From Salinicola salarius (GTDB lineage: Bacteria; Pseudomonadota; Gammaproteobacteria; Pseudomonadales; Halomonadaceae): a DNA stretch of 50,486 nt. Shown here one piece after another: positions 1 through 8,796 of this stretch. The position numbers were made by a program, and so were the translations under genes. Location: the NCBI RefSeq assembly GCF_003206135.1, contig NZ_PZJT01000015.1, positions 64,189 through 114,674 on the forward strand, given 5' to 3'. The first letter of the stretch is position 1. Every line of letters starts with the position of its first letter. Below the pieces are notes generated by a model that saw only the letters and a program-made list of their open reading frames with translations, did no database searches and was not told the origin of the DNA.

Positions 1-18
1 CCGGCGGGCCTTGTGCAT

Positions 19-1191
19 TCATGCCAGCGGGCCGCCAAGTATCGTCTTGCTCATTCCGCCCATGATGTGGGTGCCGTCCTCTTCGGCCAGTTCGGCGTAC
101 CAGGCGCGTGTCTTGGCGGGATCGGCGCCATGGGTCGTGTCGGCACGCTGGCGTGCGCGCGTGACGATACTGCCGACGCGCTGGACGCGGGCACGGTCGT
201 AGGCTTGCAGGGCGGCGGGAATGTCGCCATCGGCATCATCGAGGGCGCGAGCCAATACCCAGGCGTCTTCCATCGCCTGACAGCCCCCCTGGCCCAGATC
301 CGGCGCCATGCCGTGCGCCGCGTCGCCGAGAATGGCGGCACGTTCGCCGATCAACGTCTCCAGCGGTTCGATGTCGTGAATCTCCACGCGGGCCATCGCG
401 GCGGGGTCGAGGCGTTCGATCAGCCGCTGAACCGGCGGTGCCCAGCCGGCGAAATGCCGTGCGAGCTCGTCACGATAGCTGGCGGGGTCGTTGGTCGTGC
501 CGGCGGGCAGCGGGACGTCGAAGAAACAATAGAACTCGGGCGAGGCGCCTTCGCCGCTCATCGGCATCATCGAGACGCGCTGATGGTCGCCGACGTACTG
601 CACCCACTGGTCGAGCGGGGCGAGATCGGGCGTGGCGGCGACCCGTACGTTCCAGTTGACGTAGCCGCAGTAGCGACGCTTCACGGCATGGCCAAGCGCC
701 CGTTCGCGCAATCGGGAGTGCGTGCCGTCGGCGATCACGATCAGGTCGGCCCGGCGCGTCGAACCGTCGGAGAGGGTGGCTTCCACGCCGCTGTCGTCGC
801 AGCGGTAATCGGTACAGGCCAGACCGAGCGTGACGTTGCTGGGTCCCACGGCATCCAGCAGCAGCTGCTGGAGCGACGCCCGCGCGATGGGGCAGGCACG
901 CTGTCCCACCTGGTCGTAGAGCGGCTGCAGGCTGAAATGGGTCAGGGGCTGGCCGTCCTTGGTGAAATAGGCCATGTCGTTCATGCGCCCGCTGGCCTGC
1001 TCGACGGCATCGCCCAATCCCAGGGCCTTGAGCACCTTGACGCCGTTGGACCAGACCGAGATGGCTGCGCCCACCGGGCGAAGCTCGGCGACGCGGTCGA
1101 TGACCTCGACCTGATGGCCTGCCTTCTGGAGCGCCAGGGCGGCGGTGAGCCCGCCCATACCGGCGCCGATGACGAGAACGTTCAGCGTCAT
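19..1191 (-). CDS. hpxO: FAD-dependent urate hydroxylase (HpxO-like)
   Basis: Flavoprotein aromatic-hydroxylase fold, about 390 aa. The N-terminal dinucleotide-binding motif GAGMGGLTAALALQKAG is followed by the urate-hydroxylase signature PVGAAISVWSNGVK. A GDAAHGMAPDLGQGGCQAMED segment matches the second FAD motif, and the C-terminus ends in ILGGPL as in Klebsiella HpxO. Family knowledge: oxidises urate to 5-hydroxyisourate with NADH and O2 in the cytosolic purine-catabolic route. I chose the ATG at 1191 because AGGA lies 8 nt upstream. The frame is open to 1299, but that extension is low-complexity and encoded by a tandem repeat. The gene is divergent from the next one, and a near-palindrome in the spacer may be its operator. 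No other purine-catabolic gene is visible here. A related 3-hydroxybenzoate-type monooxygenase is the main alternative. Confidence 0.85.
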   Translation of the reverse strand: MTLNVLVIGAGMGGLTAALALQKAGHQVEVIDRVAELRPVGAAISVWSNGVKVLKALGLGDAVEQASGRMNDMAYFTKDGQPLTHFSLQPLYDQVGQRACPIARASLQQLLLDAVGPSNVTLGLACTDYRCDDSGVEATLSDGSTRRADLIVIADGTHSRLRERALGHAVKRRYCGYVNWNVRVAATPDLAPLDQWVQYVGDHQRVSMMPMSGEGASPEFYCFFDVPLPAGTTNDPASYRDELARHFAGWAPPVQRLIERLDPAAMARVEIHDIEPLETLIGERAAILGDAAHGMAPDLGQGGCQAMEDAWVLARALDDADGDIPAALQAYDRARVQRVGSIVTRARQRADTTHGADPAKTRAWYAELAEEDGTHIMGGMSKTILGGPLA

Positions 1192-1204
1192 GGGGATGTC
1201 CTGA

Positions 1205-1241
1205 TTGTTGTCGTTAGCTTGTTGTCGTTGGCTTGTTGTCA
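1205..1241. repeat. 14-bp tandem repeat upstream of hpxO
   Basis: Units TTGTTGTCGTTAGC (1205-1218) and TTGTTGTCGTTGGC (1219-1232) are followed by a partial third copy (1233-1241). The array lies in the leader of hpxO. Confidence 0.8.
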
Positions 1242-1271
1242 TCAAGGAATGCGTCGTTGAACGACGTATCC

Positions 1272-1285
1272 TGACAAACCTGTCA
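1272..1285. promoter_or_regulatory. TGACA-N4-TGTCA inverted repeat
   Basis: Short inverted repeat TGACA AACC TGTCA in the divergent spacer, 20 nt from the larger palindrome. It could be a second regulator site; function is inferred from position only. Confidence 0.3.
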
Positions 1286-1305
1286 TGCGAAATGAGCACG
1301 ACCAG

Positions 1306-1331
1306 AAAACCTGACCGATCGATCAGGTTTT
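1306..1331. promoter_or_regulatory. 26-bp near-perfect palindrome (operator candidate)
   Basis: Arms AAAACCTGA and TCAGGTTTT enclose the centre CGATCG, with a single mismatched pair over 26 bp. It lies between two divergent starts, so an operator is more likely than a terminator, although one strand would also fold as a hairpin with a T-run. The size resembles TetR-type operators, but no regulator gene is next to it in the window. Confidence 0.55.
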
Positions 1332-1464
1332 GTCATCCTACGCAAAAAAGAGGCCGCATGGGAATGCTGGGGCATCGTCGGGCTTGCCGCGAGGCCTCAC
1401 CGATTCCTCGCTGGCACCGGCCGAAACGGCATGATCTGCCGGAACCGATCGACAAGGGGGTACG

Positions 1465-2190
1465 ATGACCGGAACGACCGCAGTTCCATCACTCGAGACT
1501 CAGGATAGCGAAGCATTACGTGCAGCGCTGGCAGCGGGCGACGGCGCGCACCATGAGACCGCCCTGGGCGGATTCGTCGTCGAAGGAGAGGCGAGGCATG
1601 CGCGCCTGATGCTCTGTCACGGGGCAGGGGCCGGGCACGATTCCCCGTTTCTGGTCCGGTTGCGCCAGCAGTTGGCCACACGCGGCATTCAGGTCGTGGC
1701 GCTGGAGTTCGATTACATGGCGACCATGCGCAAGGAGGGCAAGCGACGGCCGCCGCCCAGGATCGAAAGACTGGTGGCGGAGCTGGCCGAATGGCGTCGG
1801 GCGTTGCTGGCGCTGGATGGCGAGACACCGCTGTGGGTTGGCGGCAAGTCCATGGGAGGCAGGATCGCCAGCCTGCTGGCCACGCAAGTCGAGGTGGCGG
1901 GGCTGGTCCTGTGTGGTTATCCGTTTCATCCCCCCGGCAAGCCCGCGCGCCTGCGACTCGATCACTGGCCGGAGATTCGTTGCCCGCTGCTGTTGCTCCA
2001 GGGGACGCGCGACCCGTTCGGACGACGTGACGAGGTCGAGGGATACGATCTGCCGGCACAGACGGAGTGCCACTTCCTGGGGGGCGGAGACCACGATTGG
2101 AAGCCGCCCAAACGCCACGCGCAGACGCAGTCGACATTGATCGACGAGGCTGTCGGCCACGTGGCGCGGCGGCTGAGCGCAAGTGAATGA
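1465..2190 (+). CDS. KANL3/Tex30-like alpha/beta hydrolase
   Basis: Compact cytosolic alpha/beta hydrolase of 241 aa. After about 45 residues comes the oxyanion-loop motif LCHGAGAGHDSPF, then the nucleophile elbow GGKSMGGR with the catalytic Ser. Late acid and His candidates lie in GTRDPFG and GGGDHDW. This matches the KANL3/Tex30 hydrolase-like family, whose substrate is unknown. The ATG has an AAGGGGG ribosome site 5 nt upstream. The gene stands alone between the divergent hpxO and the tRNA cluster. The fold assignment is firm; the reaction is not known. Confidence 0.85.
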   Translation: MTGTTAVPSLETQDSEALRAALAAGDGAHHETALGGFVVEGEARHARLMLCHGAGAGHDSPFLVRLRQQLATRGIQVVALEFDYMATMRKEGKRRPPPRIERLVAELAEWRRALLALDGETPLWVGGKSMGGRIASLLATQVEVAGLVLCGYPFHPPGKPARLRLDHWPEIRCPLLLLQGTRDPFGRRDEVEGYDLPAQTECHFLGGGDHDWKPPKRHAQTQSTLIDEAVGHVARRLSASE

Positions 2191-2221
2191 TCCGGATGGA
2201 AAATAGTGTCGTGAAAAGCTG

Positions 2222-2249
2222 TTGACTTTCGACCGGTCACAGGTAGAAT
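2222..2249 (+). promoter_or_regulatory. sigma-70 promoter of tRNA cluster
   Basis: TTGACT (2222-2227), 16-nt spacer, TAGAAT (2244-2249); the first tRNA begins 18 nt downstream. It probably drives the five-tRNA transcript. Confidence 0.8.
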
Positions 2250-2267
2250 GCAGCGCCACGTGACCAC

Positions 2268-2343
2268 GGGTGGTTAGCTCAGTTGGGAGAGCACCAGCCT
2301 TACAAGCTGGGGGTCACAGGTTCGAACCCTGTACCACCCACCA
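2268..2343 (+). tRNA. tRNA-Val (UAC)
   Basis: Full cloverleaf: acceptor GGGTGGT/ACCACCC, anticodon stem CCAGC/GCTGG with anticodon TAC at 2301-2303, T-loop TTCGAAC, and an encoded CCA at the end. Confidence 0.95.
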
Positions 2344-2409
2344 TTACGTTTTCGTAATGCTCGGGATCACGTGTTGCAAGAACCGTTGCAAAAAGCAATT
2401 GGAAAATGC

Positions 2410-2486
2410 GGACCGGTAGTTCAGTTGGTTAGAATGCCGGCCTGTCACGCCGGAGGTCGCGGGTTCGAGTCCCGTCCGGTCCGCCA
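2410..2486 (+). tRNA. tRNA-Asp (GUC), copy 1
   Basis: Acceptor GGACCGG pairs with CCGGTCC. The anticodon stem CCGGC/GCCGG carries GTC at 2444-2446, and CCA is encoded. The spacer from here to the next tRNA (about 105 nt) holds no gene I can support. Confidence 0.95.
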
Positions 2487-2591
2487 TTTCCATCGACATT
2501 GACAAGCCCCAAAGGCATGCAATGTCACCCGCTAGTCGCGTAGTTGGTATCGTTGGTCTGCGTTTCGACTCATACCCCCGATGCATCGAGT

Positions 2592-2668
2592 GGACCGGTA
2601 GTTCAGCTGGTTAGAATGCCGGCCTGTCACGCCGGAGGTCGCGGGTTCGAGTCCCGTCCGGTCCGCCA
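2592..2668 (+). tRNA. tRNA-Asp (GUC), copy 2
   Basis: Almost identical to copy 1 (a D-loop T to C change), with anticodon GTC at 2626-2628 and an encoded CCA. Confidence 0.95.
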
Positions 2669-2713
2669 TACTTCGCATTGCTGGTGCTTGTTGTATCGAA
2701 TTGTTTGACGTCT

Positions 2714-2790
2714 GGGTGGTTAGCTCAGCTGGTTAGAGCACCAGCCTCACATGCTGGGGGTCACAGGTTCGAGTCCTGTACCACCCACCA
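2714..2790 (+). tRNA. tRNA-Val (CAC)
   Basis: Same acceptor and T-arm as the upstream tRNA-Val, but the anticodon loop reads CTCACAT with CAC at 2748-2750, decoding GUG only. CCA is encoded. It looks like a duplicated Val tRNA with a changed anticodon. Confidence 0.93.
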
Positions 2791-2794
2791 CAGC

Positions 2795-2871
2795 GGACCG
2801 GTAGTTCAGCTGGTTAGAATGCCGGCCTGTCACGCCGGAGGTCGCGGGTTCGAGTCCCGTCCGGTCCGCCA
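2795..2871 (+). tRNA. tRNA-Asp (GUC), copy 3
   Basis: Only 4 nt after the tRNA-Val(CAC). Same body as copy 2, anticodon GTC at 2829-2831, CCA encoded. Confidence 0.95.
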
Positions 2872-3171
2872 TCGACGTCTTCTGTTCCGATCATCTCCTC
2901 GCCGTTTTCCCCGCTGTTGCGATGTCGTCAAGCCGACGCGTGACTCATTCGATGTTTTCACGCCATTCGACAGTCTTCGTGCCCCAGCCTCGCTCGTATT
3001 TTATCGATCTGTCTTGTTTTGCCTTGTCTTGTTCCGTTCGGCTCAGCGCTGCTCGTCCTCGGCCGCACCTTGATACCGCTTTGGTGGAATGGTTCCCGTC
3101 GGCGTTTTCGTTACACTGATGTTCATACGTGCGTTTGAAAGCCGCTATCGGCGGTAAGCGCCCCGACATGA
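2872..3171. other. Gene-free spacer before fadH
   Basis: About 300 nt with no convincing coding. A TACACT at about 3112, with a poor -35 (TGGTTC), is a weak promoter candidate for fadH. The T-rich stretch near 3000-3030 may end the tRNA transcript, but I see no clear hairpin. Confidence 0.4.
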
Positions 3172-5196
3172 GTGGATCCAACCGTGACGCGTTTTCCCCA
3201 TCTCTTTCGCCCTCTGCAAGTCGGCTCGTTGATACTGCGCAATCGCGTGGTGATGGGGTCGATGCATACCAATCTGGAAGAAGCGCCGAACGGCTTCGAG
3301 CGTCTGGCGGCGTTCTATGCGGAACGGGCGCGTCATGGTGTCGGCTTGATCGTTACCGGCGGCATCGCGCCCAATGCGGAAGGGGCGGTCTTCCAGGGCG
3401 CCGCCAAGCTCACCGATCGCGCCGAGGTCGAGCGGCATCGTCCCGTCGTGGATGCGGTTCACGCCCACGGCGCTCATGTCTGCCTGCAGATACTGCATGC
3501 GGGCCGCTACGCCTATTCGCCGGATCTGGTGGCGCCCTCGGCGATCGCCGCGCCGATCAACCGTTTCACGCCACGTGCGCTGAAGGGCGACGAGATCGAG
3601 CGGCAGATCGACGACTTCGTCCGCTGCGCCAGGCTGGCCCAGGCCGCCGGGTACGACGGCGTCGAGATCATGGGTTCGGAAGGTTACCTGATCAATCAGT
3701 TCCTTTGCCGCCGTACCAACCATCGCGATGACGCCTGGGGCGGCGATAGCGCGGGACGCCGGCGCTTCGCGATCGAGATCGTGCGACGGATTCGCGAAGC
3801 CTGCGGCACGGATTTCCTGCTGATCTTTCGACTGTCGATGATCGATCTGGTCGAGGAGGGTAGCACCCGTGAGGAGATCGTGGCGCTGGCGCAGGCGATA
3901 GAAGGCGCCGGGGCGGACATGATCAACAGCGGCATCGGTTGGCATGAGGCGCGGGTGCCGACCATCGTCACCAGTGTGCCGCGTGCGGCGTTCGTTCCCG
4001 TCAGCCGGGCGGTACGCGAGGCGATTTCGATACCGCTGATCGCGACCAATCGTATCAACATGCCGGCGGTGGCGGAGGCGGTGCTGGCCGAAGGGCATGC
4101 CGATCTGGTGTCGATGGCGCGTCCCTTCCTGGCCGATCCGGCGTGGATGAGCAAGGCCGAACAGGGCCGGGTCGACGAGATCAACACCTGCATCGCCTGC
4201 AATCAGGCCTGTCTCGATCACACCTTCAAGGGCAAGCTGACTTCCTGTCTGGTCAATCCGCGCGCTTGCCACGAAACCGAGCTGACGCTGACACCGACCG
4301 ATACGCCCAGACGGATCGCCGTGGTGGGGGCCGGCCCGGCCGGGCTGGCTGCCGCCGTTGCCTGCGCCGAGCGTGGGCATCGAGTGACGCTGTTCGAGCG
4401 TGATTCAAAGATTGGCGGCCAGTTCCGGTTGGCGCAGCGGATCCCGGGAAAGGAGGAGTTCGCCGAGACTTTGCGCTATTTCACCACTCAGCTGACGCTG
4501 CGCGGCGTGGAATTGTGTCTCGATATCCAGGCCGATGTTCAGCAATTGCGGGGCTTCGACGAGGTTGTCATCGCTACTGGCGTCAAGCCTCGCGAGCTCG
4601 AGATCGAAGGCATCGATCACCCCAGCGTGCTGCCCTATCCCGTGGCGATCCAGCATCCCGAGCGCGTGGGGCGACGAGTGGCGATCATCGGTGCCGGCGG
4701 GATCGGTTTCGATGTGGCCGAACTGCTGGCCCATGCGGACTCGCCTGCCGAGGACGTCGAGCGCTGGTGCGACGAGTGGGGCGTTGACCTGTCGGTGGCT
4801 ACCGCTGGCGGGCTGAAGCCGCGGGTGCCGCCAGCGGTGCCGCGCCAGATCACGCTGCTACAGCGCAAGGCCGGCAAGCCGGGCGAAGGGCTTGGCGTGA
4901 CCACCGGCTGGGTTCATCGTGCCGCGCTGCGGGCGCGCCGGGTCGAAACGTTGTCGGGCTGCGTCTATCAGCATATTGACGATGATGGATTGCATGTCAG
5001 CGTCAACGGGGAGGCCAGGCTATTGGCGGTCGACAATATCGTGGTCTGTGCGGGTCAGGAGTCGCAGCAGACACTTCATGAGGCGCTGGTCGCAAGCGGC
5101 GTGAGGGCTCATCGAATCGGCGGTGCCGATCTGGCTGCTGAGCTCGATGCCAAGCGTGCCATCGAGCAGGGCGTGCGACTGGCGGCGAGTCTATGA
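3172..5196 (+). CDS. fadH: 2,4-dienoyl-CoA reductase [NADPH]
   Basis: Reduces 2,4-dienoyl-CoA esters with NADPH during beta-oxidation of unsaturated fatty acids; cytosolic, binding FMN, FAD and a 4Fe-4S cluster. The N-terminal TIM barrel (about 1-335) begins with LFRPLQVGSLILRNRVVMG and contains the HTNLEE and HAGRY segments of E. coli FadH. The cluster cysteines are C340, C343, C347 and C359. Next come the FAD motif GAGPAGLAAAVACAERG and the NADPH motif GAGGIGFDVAE. Length and end match E. coli FadH. The start at 3172 is a GTG without a good ribosome site; the GTG at 3184 fits the E. coli N-terminus equally well. Confidence 0.93.
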   Translation: MDPTVTRFPHLFRPLQVGSLILRNRVVMGSMHTNLEEAPNGFERLAAFYAERARHGVGLIVTGGIAPNAEGAVFQGAAKLTDRAEVERHRPVVDAVHAHGAHVCLQILHAGRYAYSPDLVAPSAIAAPINRFTPRALKGDEIERQIDDFVRCARLAQAAGYDGVEIMGSEGYLINQFLCRRTNHRDDAWGGDSAGRRRFAIEIVRRIREACGTDFLLIFRLSMIDLVEEGSTREEIVALAQAIEGAGADMINSGIGWHEARVPTIVTSVPRAAFVPVSRAVREAISIPLIATNRINMPAVAEAVLAEGHADLVSMARPFLADPAWMSKAEQGRVDEINTCIACNQACLDHTFKGKLTSCLVNPRACHETELTLTPTDTPRRIAVVGAGPAGLAAAVACAERGHRVTLFERDSKIGGQFRLAQRIPGKEEFAETLRYFTTQLTLRGVELCLDIQADVQQLRGFDEVVIATGVKPRELEIEGIDHPSVLPYPVAIQHPERVGRRVAIIGAGGIGFDVAELLAHADSPAEDVERWCDEWGVDLSVATAGGLKPRVPPAVPRQITLLQRKAGKPGEGLGVTTGWVHRAALRARRVETLSGCVYQHIDDDGLHVSVNGEARLLAVDNIVVCAGQESQQTLHEALVASGVRAHRIGGADLAAELDAKRAIEQGVRLAASL

Positions 5197-5301
5197 GCTG
5201 GGGCCGGTTGCGTTGAGTCAGCGTGAGTGGCGAGTGCTCGTGCGCTGCCGAGCGTGGAAGACAGGTGTTAAACTGGAATTTCACCAGTGAGCGCGAGCCG
5301 T

Positions 5302-5320
5302 GCGACGGCGACCCCGTCGC
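5302..5320 (+). terminator. Hairpin in fadH-ltaE spacer
   Basis: GCGACGG pairs with CCGTCGC around a 5-nt loop, about 100 nt after fadH. There is no proper T-run, so termination is only a possibility. Confidence 0.3.
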
Positions 5321-5459
5321 TCCCCGGGTCGCGCTTCTTGTTATTCAGGCTGCCGTGTCTCGTGACCGCCATGCCTGACCCTCAGAAAACGCAGACTCTC
5401 GTGCCGTGATCGGCCTTGGTCGCTTTTTCTCGATGGAGGGATCGTACAAGGACCCCCAG

Positions 5460-6509
5460 ATGACATCCGATTGTAGCCCTCGCTATCTGGCGAGCGATAA
5501 CACCTCCGGCATCTGCCCGGAAGCCCTCGATTACTTGATCCGGGCGAATGCCAGCGATGATCTCGCTTACGGCAACGATGCCTGGACCCACCGCGCCGCA
5601 GACCGCTTCCGCGAACTGTTCGATTACGACTGTGACGTCTTCTTCGTCTTCAACGGCACCGCCGCCAACTCGCTGTCGCTGGCGGCGCTGGGCCAGAGCT
5701 ATCACAGCGTGATCTGTCACGAACTGGCTCATATCGAGACCGACGAGTGCGGCGGGCCGGAGTTCTTTTCCAACGGCTCCAAGCTGCTGACCAGCCCCGG
5801 CGAAGATGGCAAGCTGACGCCCGAAGGCATCGAGCGGCTGGTGGTGAAGCGTAACGACATTCACTATCCCAAGCCGCGGGTCGTCTCGATCACCCAGGCC
5901 ACCGAGGTGGGCACCGTCTACTCCCGCGAGGAGCTGCTGGCGATCCGCACCGTCGCGGACAAGTACGACCTGCGTGTCCACATGGACGGGGCGCGCTTCG
6001 CCAATGCCTGCAGTGCCTTGGAGGCGTCTCCGGCAGAGCTGACCTGGCAGGCCGGTGTCGACGTGCTCTGTTTCTCCGGTACCAAGAACGGCTTGCCGAT
6101 GGGCGAGGCGATCCTGTTCTTCAACAAGGAACTGGCCGAGGACTTCGCCTACCGCTGCAAGCAGGCGGGACAGCTGGCATCCAAGATGCGCTTCATCGCC
6201 GCCCCTTGGCTGGGGCTGCTCGAGTCCGGCGCCTGGAAAAGCAATGCCGATCATGCCAATGCCATGGCGCGTTATCTCGCCGACGGGCTGGCCGCGCTAC
6301 CCGGTGCTTCGCTGATGTTTCCGACGCAGGCCAACAGCGTCTTCGTCAGCCTGCCCGAGCCGGTCATTTCGCAATTGCGCGCCAAGGGCTGGACCTTCTA
6401 CACCTTCATTGGCGCTGGCGGTGCGCGATTCGTGTGCTCCTGGAATACCACGTCAGAGCTGCTCGACCAGCTATTGGCCGACGCCCGGGCCGCTTTCGAC
6501 GCGCCCTGA
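5460..6509 (+). CDS. ltaE: Low-specificity L-threonine aldolase
   Basis: PLP enzyme of fold type I, 349 aa, cleaving L-threonine or allo-threonine to glycine and acetaldehyde. The N-terminus SDNTSGICPEAL is typical. NGTAANSLSL and HMDGARFANA hold cofactor contacts, and the PLP lysine is K209 in FSGTKNGLPMGEA. The closest type is the approximately 346-aa pseudomonad ltaE. ATG 5460 has AAGGA nearby; an open frame back to 5406 adds an unrelated stretch. A strong terminator follows at once, so the gene ends its own transcript. The substrate diastereomer preference cannot be read from sequence. Confidence 0.92.
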   Translation: MTSDCSPRYLASDNTSGICPEALDYLIRANASDDLAYGNDAWTHRAADRFRELFDYDCDVFFVFNGTAANSLSLAALGQSYHSVICHELAHIETDECGGPEFFSNGSKLLTSPGEDGKLTPEGIERLVVKRNDIHYPKPRVVSITQATEVGTVYSREELLAIRTVADKYDLRVHMDGARFANACSALEASPAELTWQAGVDVLCFSGTKNGLPMGEAILFFNKELAEDFAYRCKQAGQLASKMRFIAAPWLGLLESGAWKSNADHANAMARYLADGLAALPGASLMFPTQANSVFVSLPEPVISQLRAKGWTFYTFIGAGGARFVCSWNTTSELLDQLLADARAAFDAP

Positions 6510-6515
6510 TGCAGG

Positions 6516-6546
6516 CCGGCGCCCTGAGGGCTCGGGCGCCGGTTTT
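6516..6546 (+). terminator. Rho-independent terminator after ltaE
   Basis: CCGGCGCCC and GGGCGCCGG form a perfect 9-bp stem with a 9-nt loop, followed by TTTT and further T-rich sequence. Confidence 0.85.
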
Positions 6547-6842
6547 CCCGTCTTTTTCTCCTTGCTCGATTCGCAAAAGAATTTTGTCGTGATTTTTCTG
6601 TGAGTTACCGAAAACCGCGCGATGCGGCGCGTTTTATCGGCGCAAAATTCCCCGTGCATCGAAACCGGATCGTGGTAGCGTGTTCTAAAGCGTGTGTTCC
6701 GACGCTGCGTTGAAAAGACTCGCGAAACGGGTCTGCCCGACGCTTCGTGCATCTGTCTATGTCTGTCTATGCTGTTAGTCAGCTAGCCCGGCTGGCAGGG
6801 CATCCGTCCTGCGCGGTTGGGGGTCATGACCAGGAGGCTTCC
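6547..6842. other. Leader region of prkA
   Basis: About 300 nt between the ltaE terminator and prkA. It contains a perfect 10-bp tandem repeat TCTGTCTATG (6752-6771). The ribosome site AGGAGG lies at 6832-6837. E. coli yeaG is under sigma-S and nitrogen control, but I found no confident -24/-12 or sigma-S promoter here. Confidence 0.5.
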
Positions 6843-8765
6843 ATGAGCATCTTCGATCACGTGCAGAGCCGTTACGAACAGGTTCAACAGGAAGAAATGA
6901 GCCTGCAGGAATATCTAGAGCTGTGCCGGAAGGATCCCCGTGTCTACGCCAACGCCGCCGAGCGGATGCTGAGTGCCATCGGGGAACCGGAAGCGATCGA
7001 CACGGCCAAGGATCCTCGCCTTTCCCGTATTTTTTCCAACAAGGTCATTCGCCGCTATCCCGCCTTTGCCGAGTTCTATGGCATGGAAGAGGCGATCGAA
7101 CAGATCGTTGCCTACTTCCGGCATGCGGCTCAGGGGCTCGAGGAGCGCAAGCAGATTCTCTACCTGCTGGGCCCGGTCGGTGGCGGCAAGTCGTCGCTGG
7201 CCGAGCGCCTCAAGCTGCTCATGGAGCGTGTGCCGTTCTACGCGATCAAGGATTCGCCGGTCTACGAGTCGCCGCTCGGGCTGTTCTCGCCGGAAGAGGA
7301 TGGCGAGTTGCTCGAGAAGGAATACAACATTCCGCAGCGCCATCTGCGGGGGCCGATGTCGCCCTGGGCCGCCAAGCGCCTCAAGGAGTACGGCGGCGAT
7401 CTGTCGCAGTTCCGCGTGGTGCGTCTGCATCCGTCGCGACTCAATCAGATTGCGGTGTCCAAGACCGAGCCGGGCGACGAGAACAATCAGGATATCTCGT
7501 CTCTGGTGGGCAAGGTCGATATCCGCCAGCTGGAGCTCTATTCCCAGGACGATCCGGATGCCTACAGCTTCTCCGGCGGCCTGTGCAAGGCCAACCAGGG
7601 GCTGATGGAGTTCGTCGAGATGTTCAAGGCGCCGATCAAGGTGCTGCATCCGCTGCTCACGGCCACTCAGGAGGGGAACTACAACCCTACCGAGGGCATG
7701 GGGGCGATTCCCTTCGATGGCATTATCATGGCTCACTCCAACGAGAGCGAGTGGCAGCAGTTCCGTAACAACCGCAACAACGAGGCATTTCTCGACCGCG
7801 TCTATATCGTCAAGGTGCCTTACTGCCTGCGCGTTTCCGAAGAGATCAAGATCTATCAGAAGCTGCTGGAGCATTCGTCGCTCAACGAAGCCCCCTGCGC
7901 GCCGGATACGCTGCGCATGCTGGCGCAGTTTTCGGTGCTGTCGCGGCTCAAGGAGCCGGAAAACTCAAGCATCTATTCGAAGATGCGGGTCTACGATGGC
8001 GAGAACCTGAAGGATACCGATCCCAAGGCCAAGTCGATCCAGGAGTACCGTGACGCGGCCGGGGTCGATGAAGGCATGAACGGACTCTCCACGCGTTTCG
8101 CCTTCAAGATCCTCTCCAAGGTGTTCAACTTCGATGCCCACGAGATCGCCGCCAACCCGGTGCATCTGCTTTACGTGCTGGAGCAGGCGCTGGAACGCGA
8201 ACAGTTGCCCAAGGAGGTCCACGAGCGCTACCTGCGGTTCATCAAGGAGTACCTGGCGCCACGCTACGTCGATTTCATCGGCAAGGAGATCCAGACTGCG
8301 TATCTCGAGTCCTATACCGAGTACGGCCAGAACATCTTCGACCGCTACGTGACCTACGCCGACTTCTGGATCCAGGACCAGGAGTATCGCGATCCGGAGA
8401 CCGGCGAGCTGTTCGACCGGCAGTCGCTCAACGAGGATCTCGAGAAGATCGAGAAGCCCGCCGGGATCTCCAACCCCAAGGACTTCCGCCACGAGGTCGT
8501 CAATTTCGTGCTGCGCGCCCGCGCCCACAACAACGGCATGAACCCGAGCTGGCAGTCCTACGAGAAGCTCCGCGGCGTGATCGAGCACAAGATGTTCGCC
8601 AATACCGAGGAGTTGCTGCCGGTCATCTCGTTCAATGCCAAGGCGTCGGCGTCGGATCAGCGCAAGCACGAGGATTTCGTCGATCGCATGGTGCAGCGCG
8701 GCTACACCGAAAAGCAGGTGCGCCTGCTCTCCGAATGGTATCTGCGGGTGCGCAAGTCGCACTAG
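6843..8765 (+). CDS. prkA: PrkA family serine protein kinase
   Basis: 640-aa AAA+ type ATPase/protein kinase of the PrkA/YeaG family (E. coli YeaG is 644 aa). The N-terminus SIFDHVQSRYE is characteristic. The P-loop is GPVGGGKSS with K116, followed by AAA+ elements and a C-terminal PrkA domain that includes YVTYADFWIQDQEYRD. The ATG follows AGGAGG closely; a longer frame back to 6747 is unlikely. It forms a conserved trio with yeaH and spoVR, which in other proteobacteria is induced in stationary phase and under nitrogen or other stress. Cytosolic; physiological substrates are not known for this organism. Confidence 0.95.
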   Translation: MSIFDHVQSRYEQVQQEEMSLQEYLELCRKDPRVYANAAERMLSAIGEPEAIDTAKDPRLSRIFSNKVIRRYPAFAEFYGMEEAIEQIVAYFRHAAQGLEERKQILYLLGPVGGGKSSLAERLKLLMERVPFYAIKDSPVYESPLGLFSPEEDGELLEKEYNIPQRHLRGPMSPWAAKRLKEYGGDLSQFRVVRLHPSRLNQIAVSKTEPGDENNQDISSLVGKVDIRQLELYSQDDPDAYSFSGGLCKANQGLMEFVEMFKAPIKVLHPLLTATQEGNYNPTEGMGAIPFDGIIMAHSNESEWQQFRNNRNNEAFLDRVYIVKVPYCLRVSEEIKIYQKLLEHSSLNEAPCAPDTLRMLAQFSVLSRLKEPENSSIYSKMRVYDGENLKDTDPKAKSIQEYRDAAGVDEGMNGLSTRFAFKILSKVFNFDAHEIAANPVHLLYVLEQALEREQLPKEVHERYLRFIKEYLAPRYVDFIGKEIQTAYLESYTEYGQNIFDRYVTYADFWIQDQEYRDPETGELFDRQSLNEDLEKIEKPAGISNPKDFRHEVVNFVLRARAHNNGMNPSWQSYEKLRGVIEHKMFANTEELLPVISFNAKASASDQRKHEDFVDRMVQRGYTEKQVRLLSEWYLRVRKSH

Positions 8766-8796
8766 CGCGTGGTTAGTTGATGTCAGCAGGAGCGGC

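Noticed and set aside
13..1260. 415-aa open frame antisense to hpxO
   Set aside because: No motifs or ribosome site; a mirror of the real flavoprotein gene.
3145..4380. 411-aa open frame antisense to fadH
   Set aside because: Composition typical of an antisense shadow; fadH on the other strand is certain.
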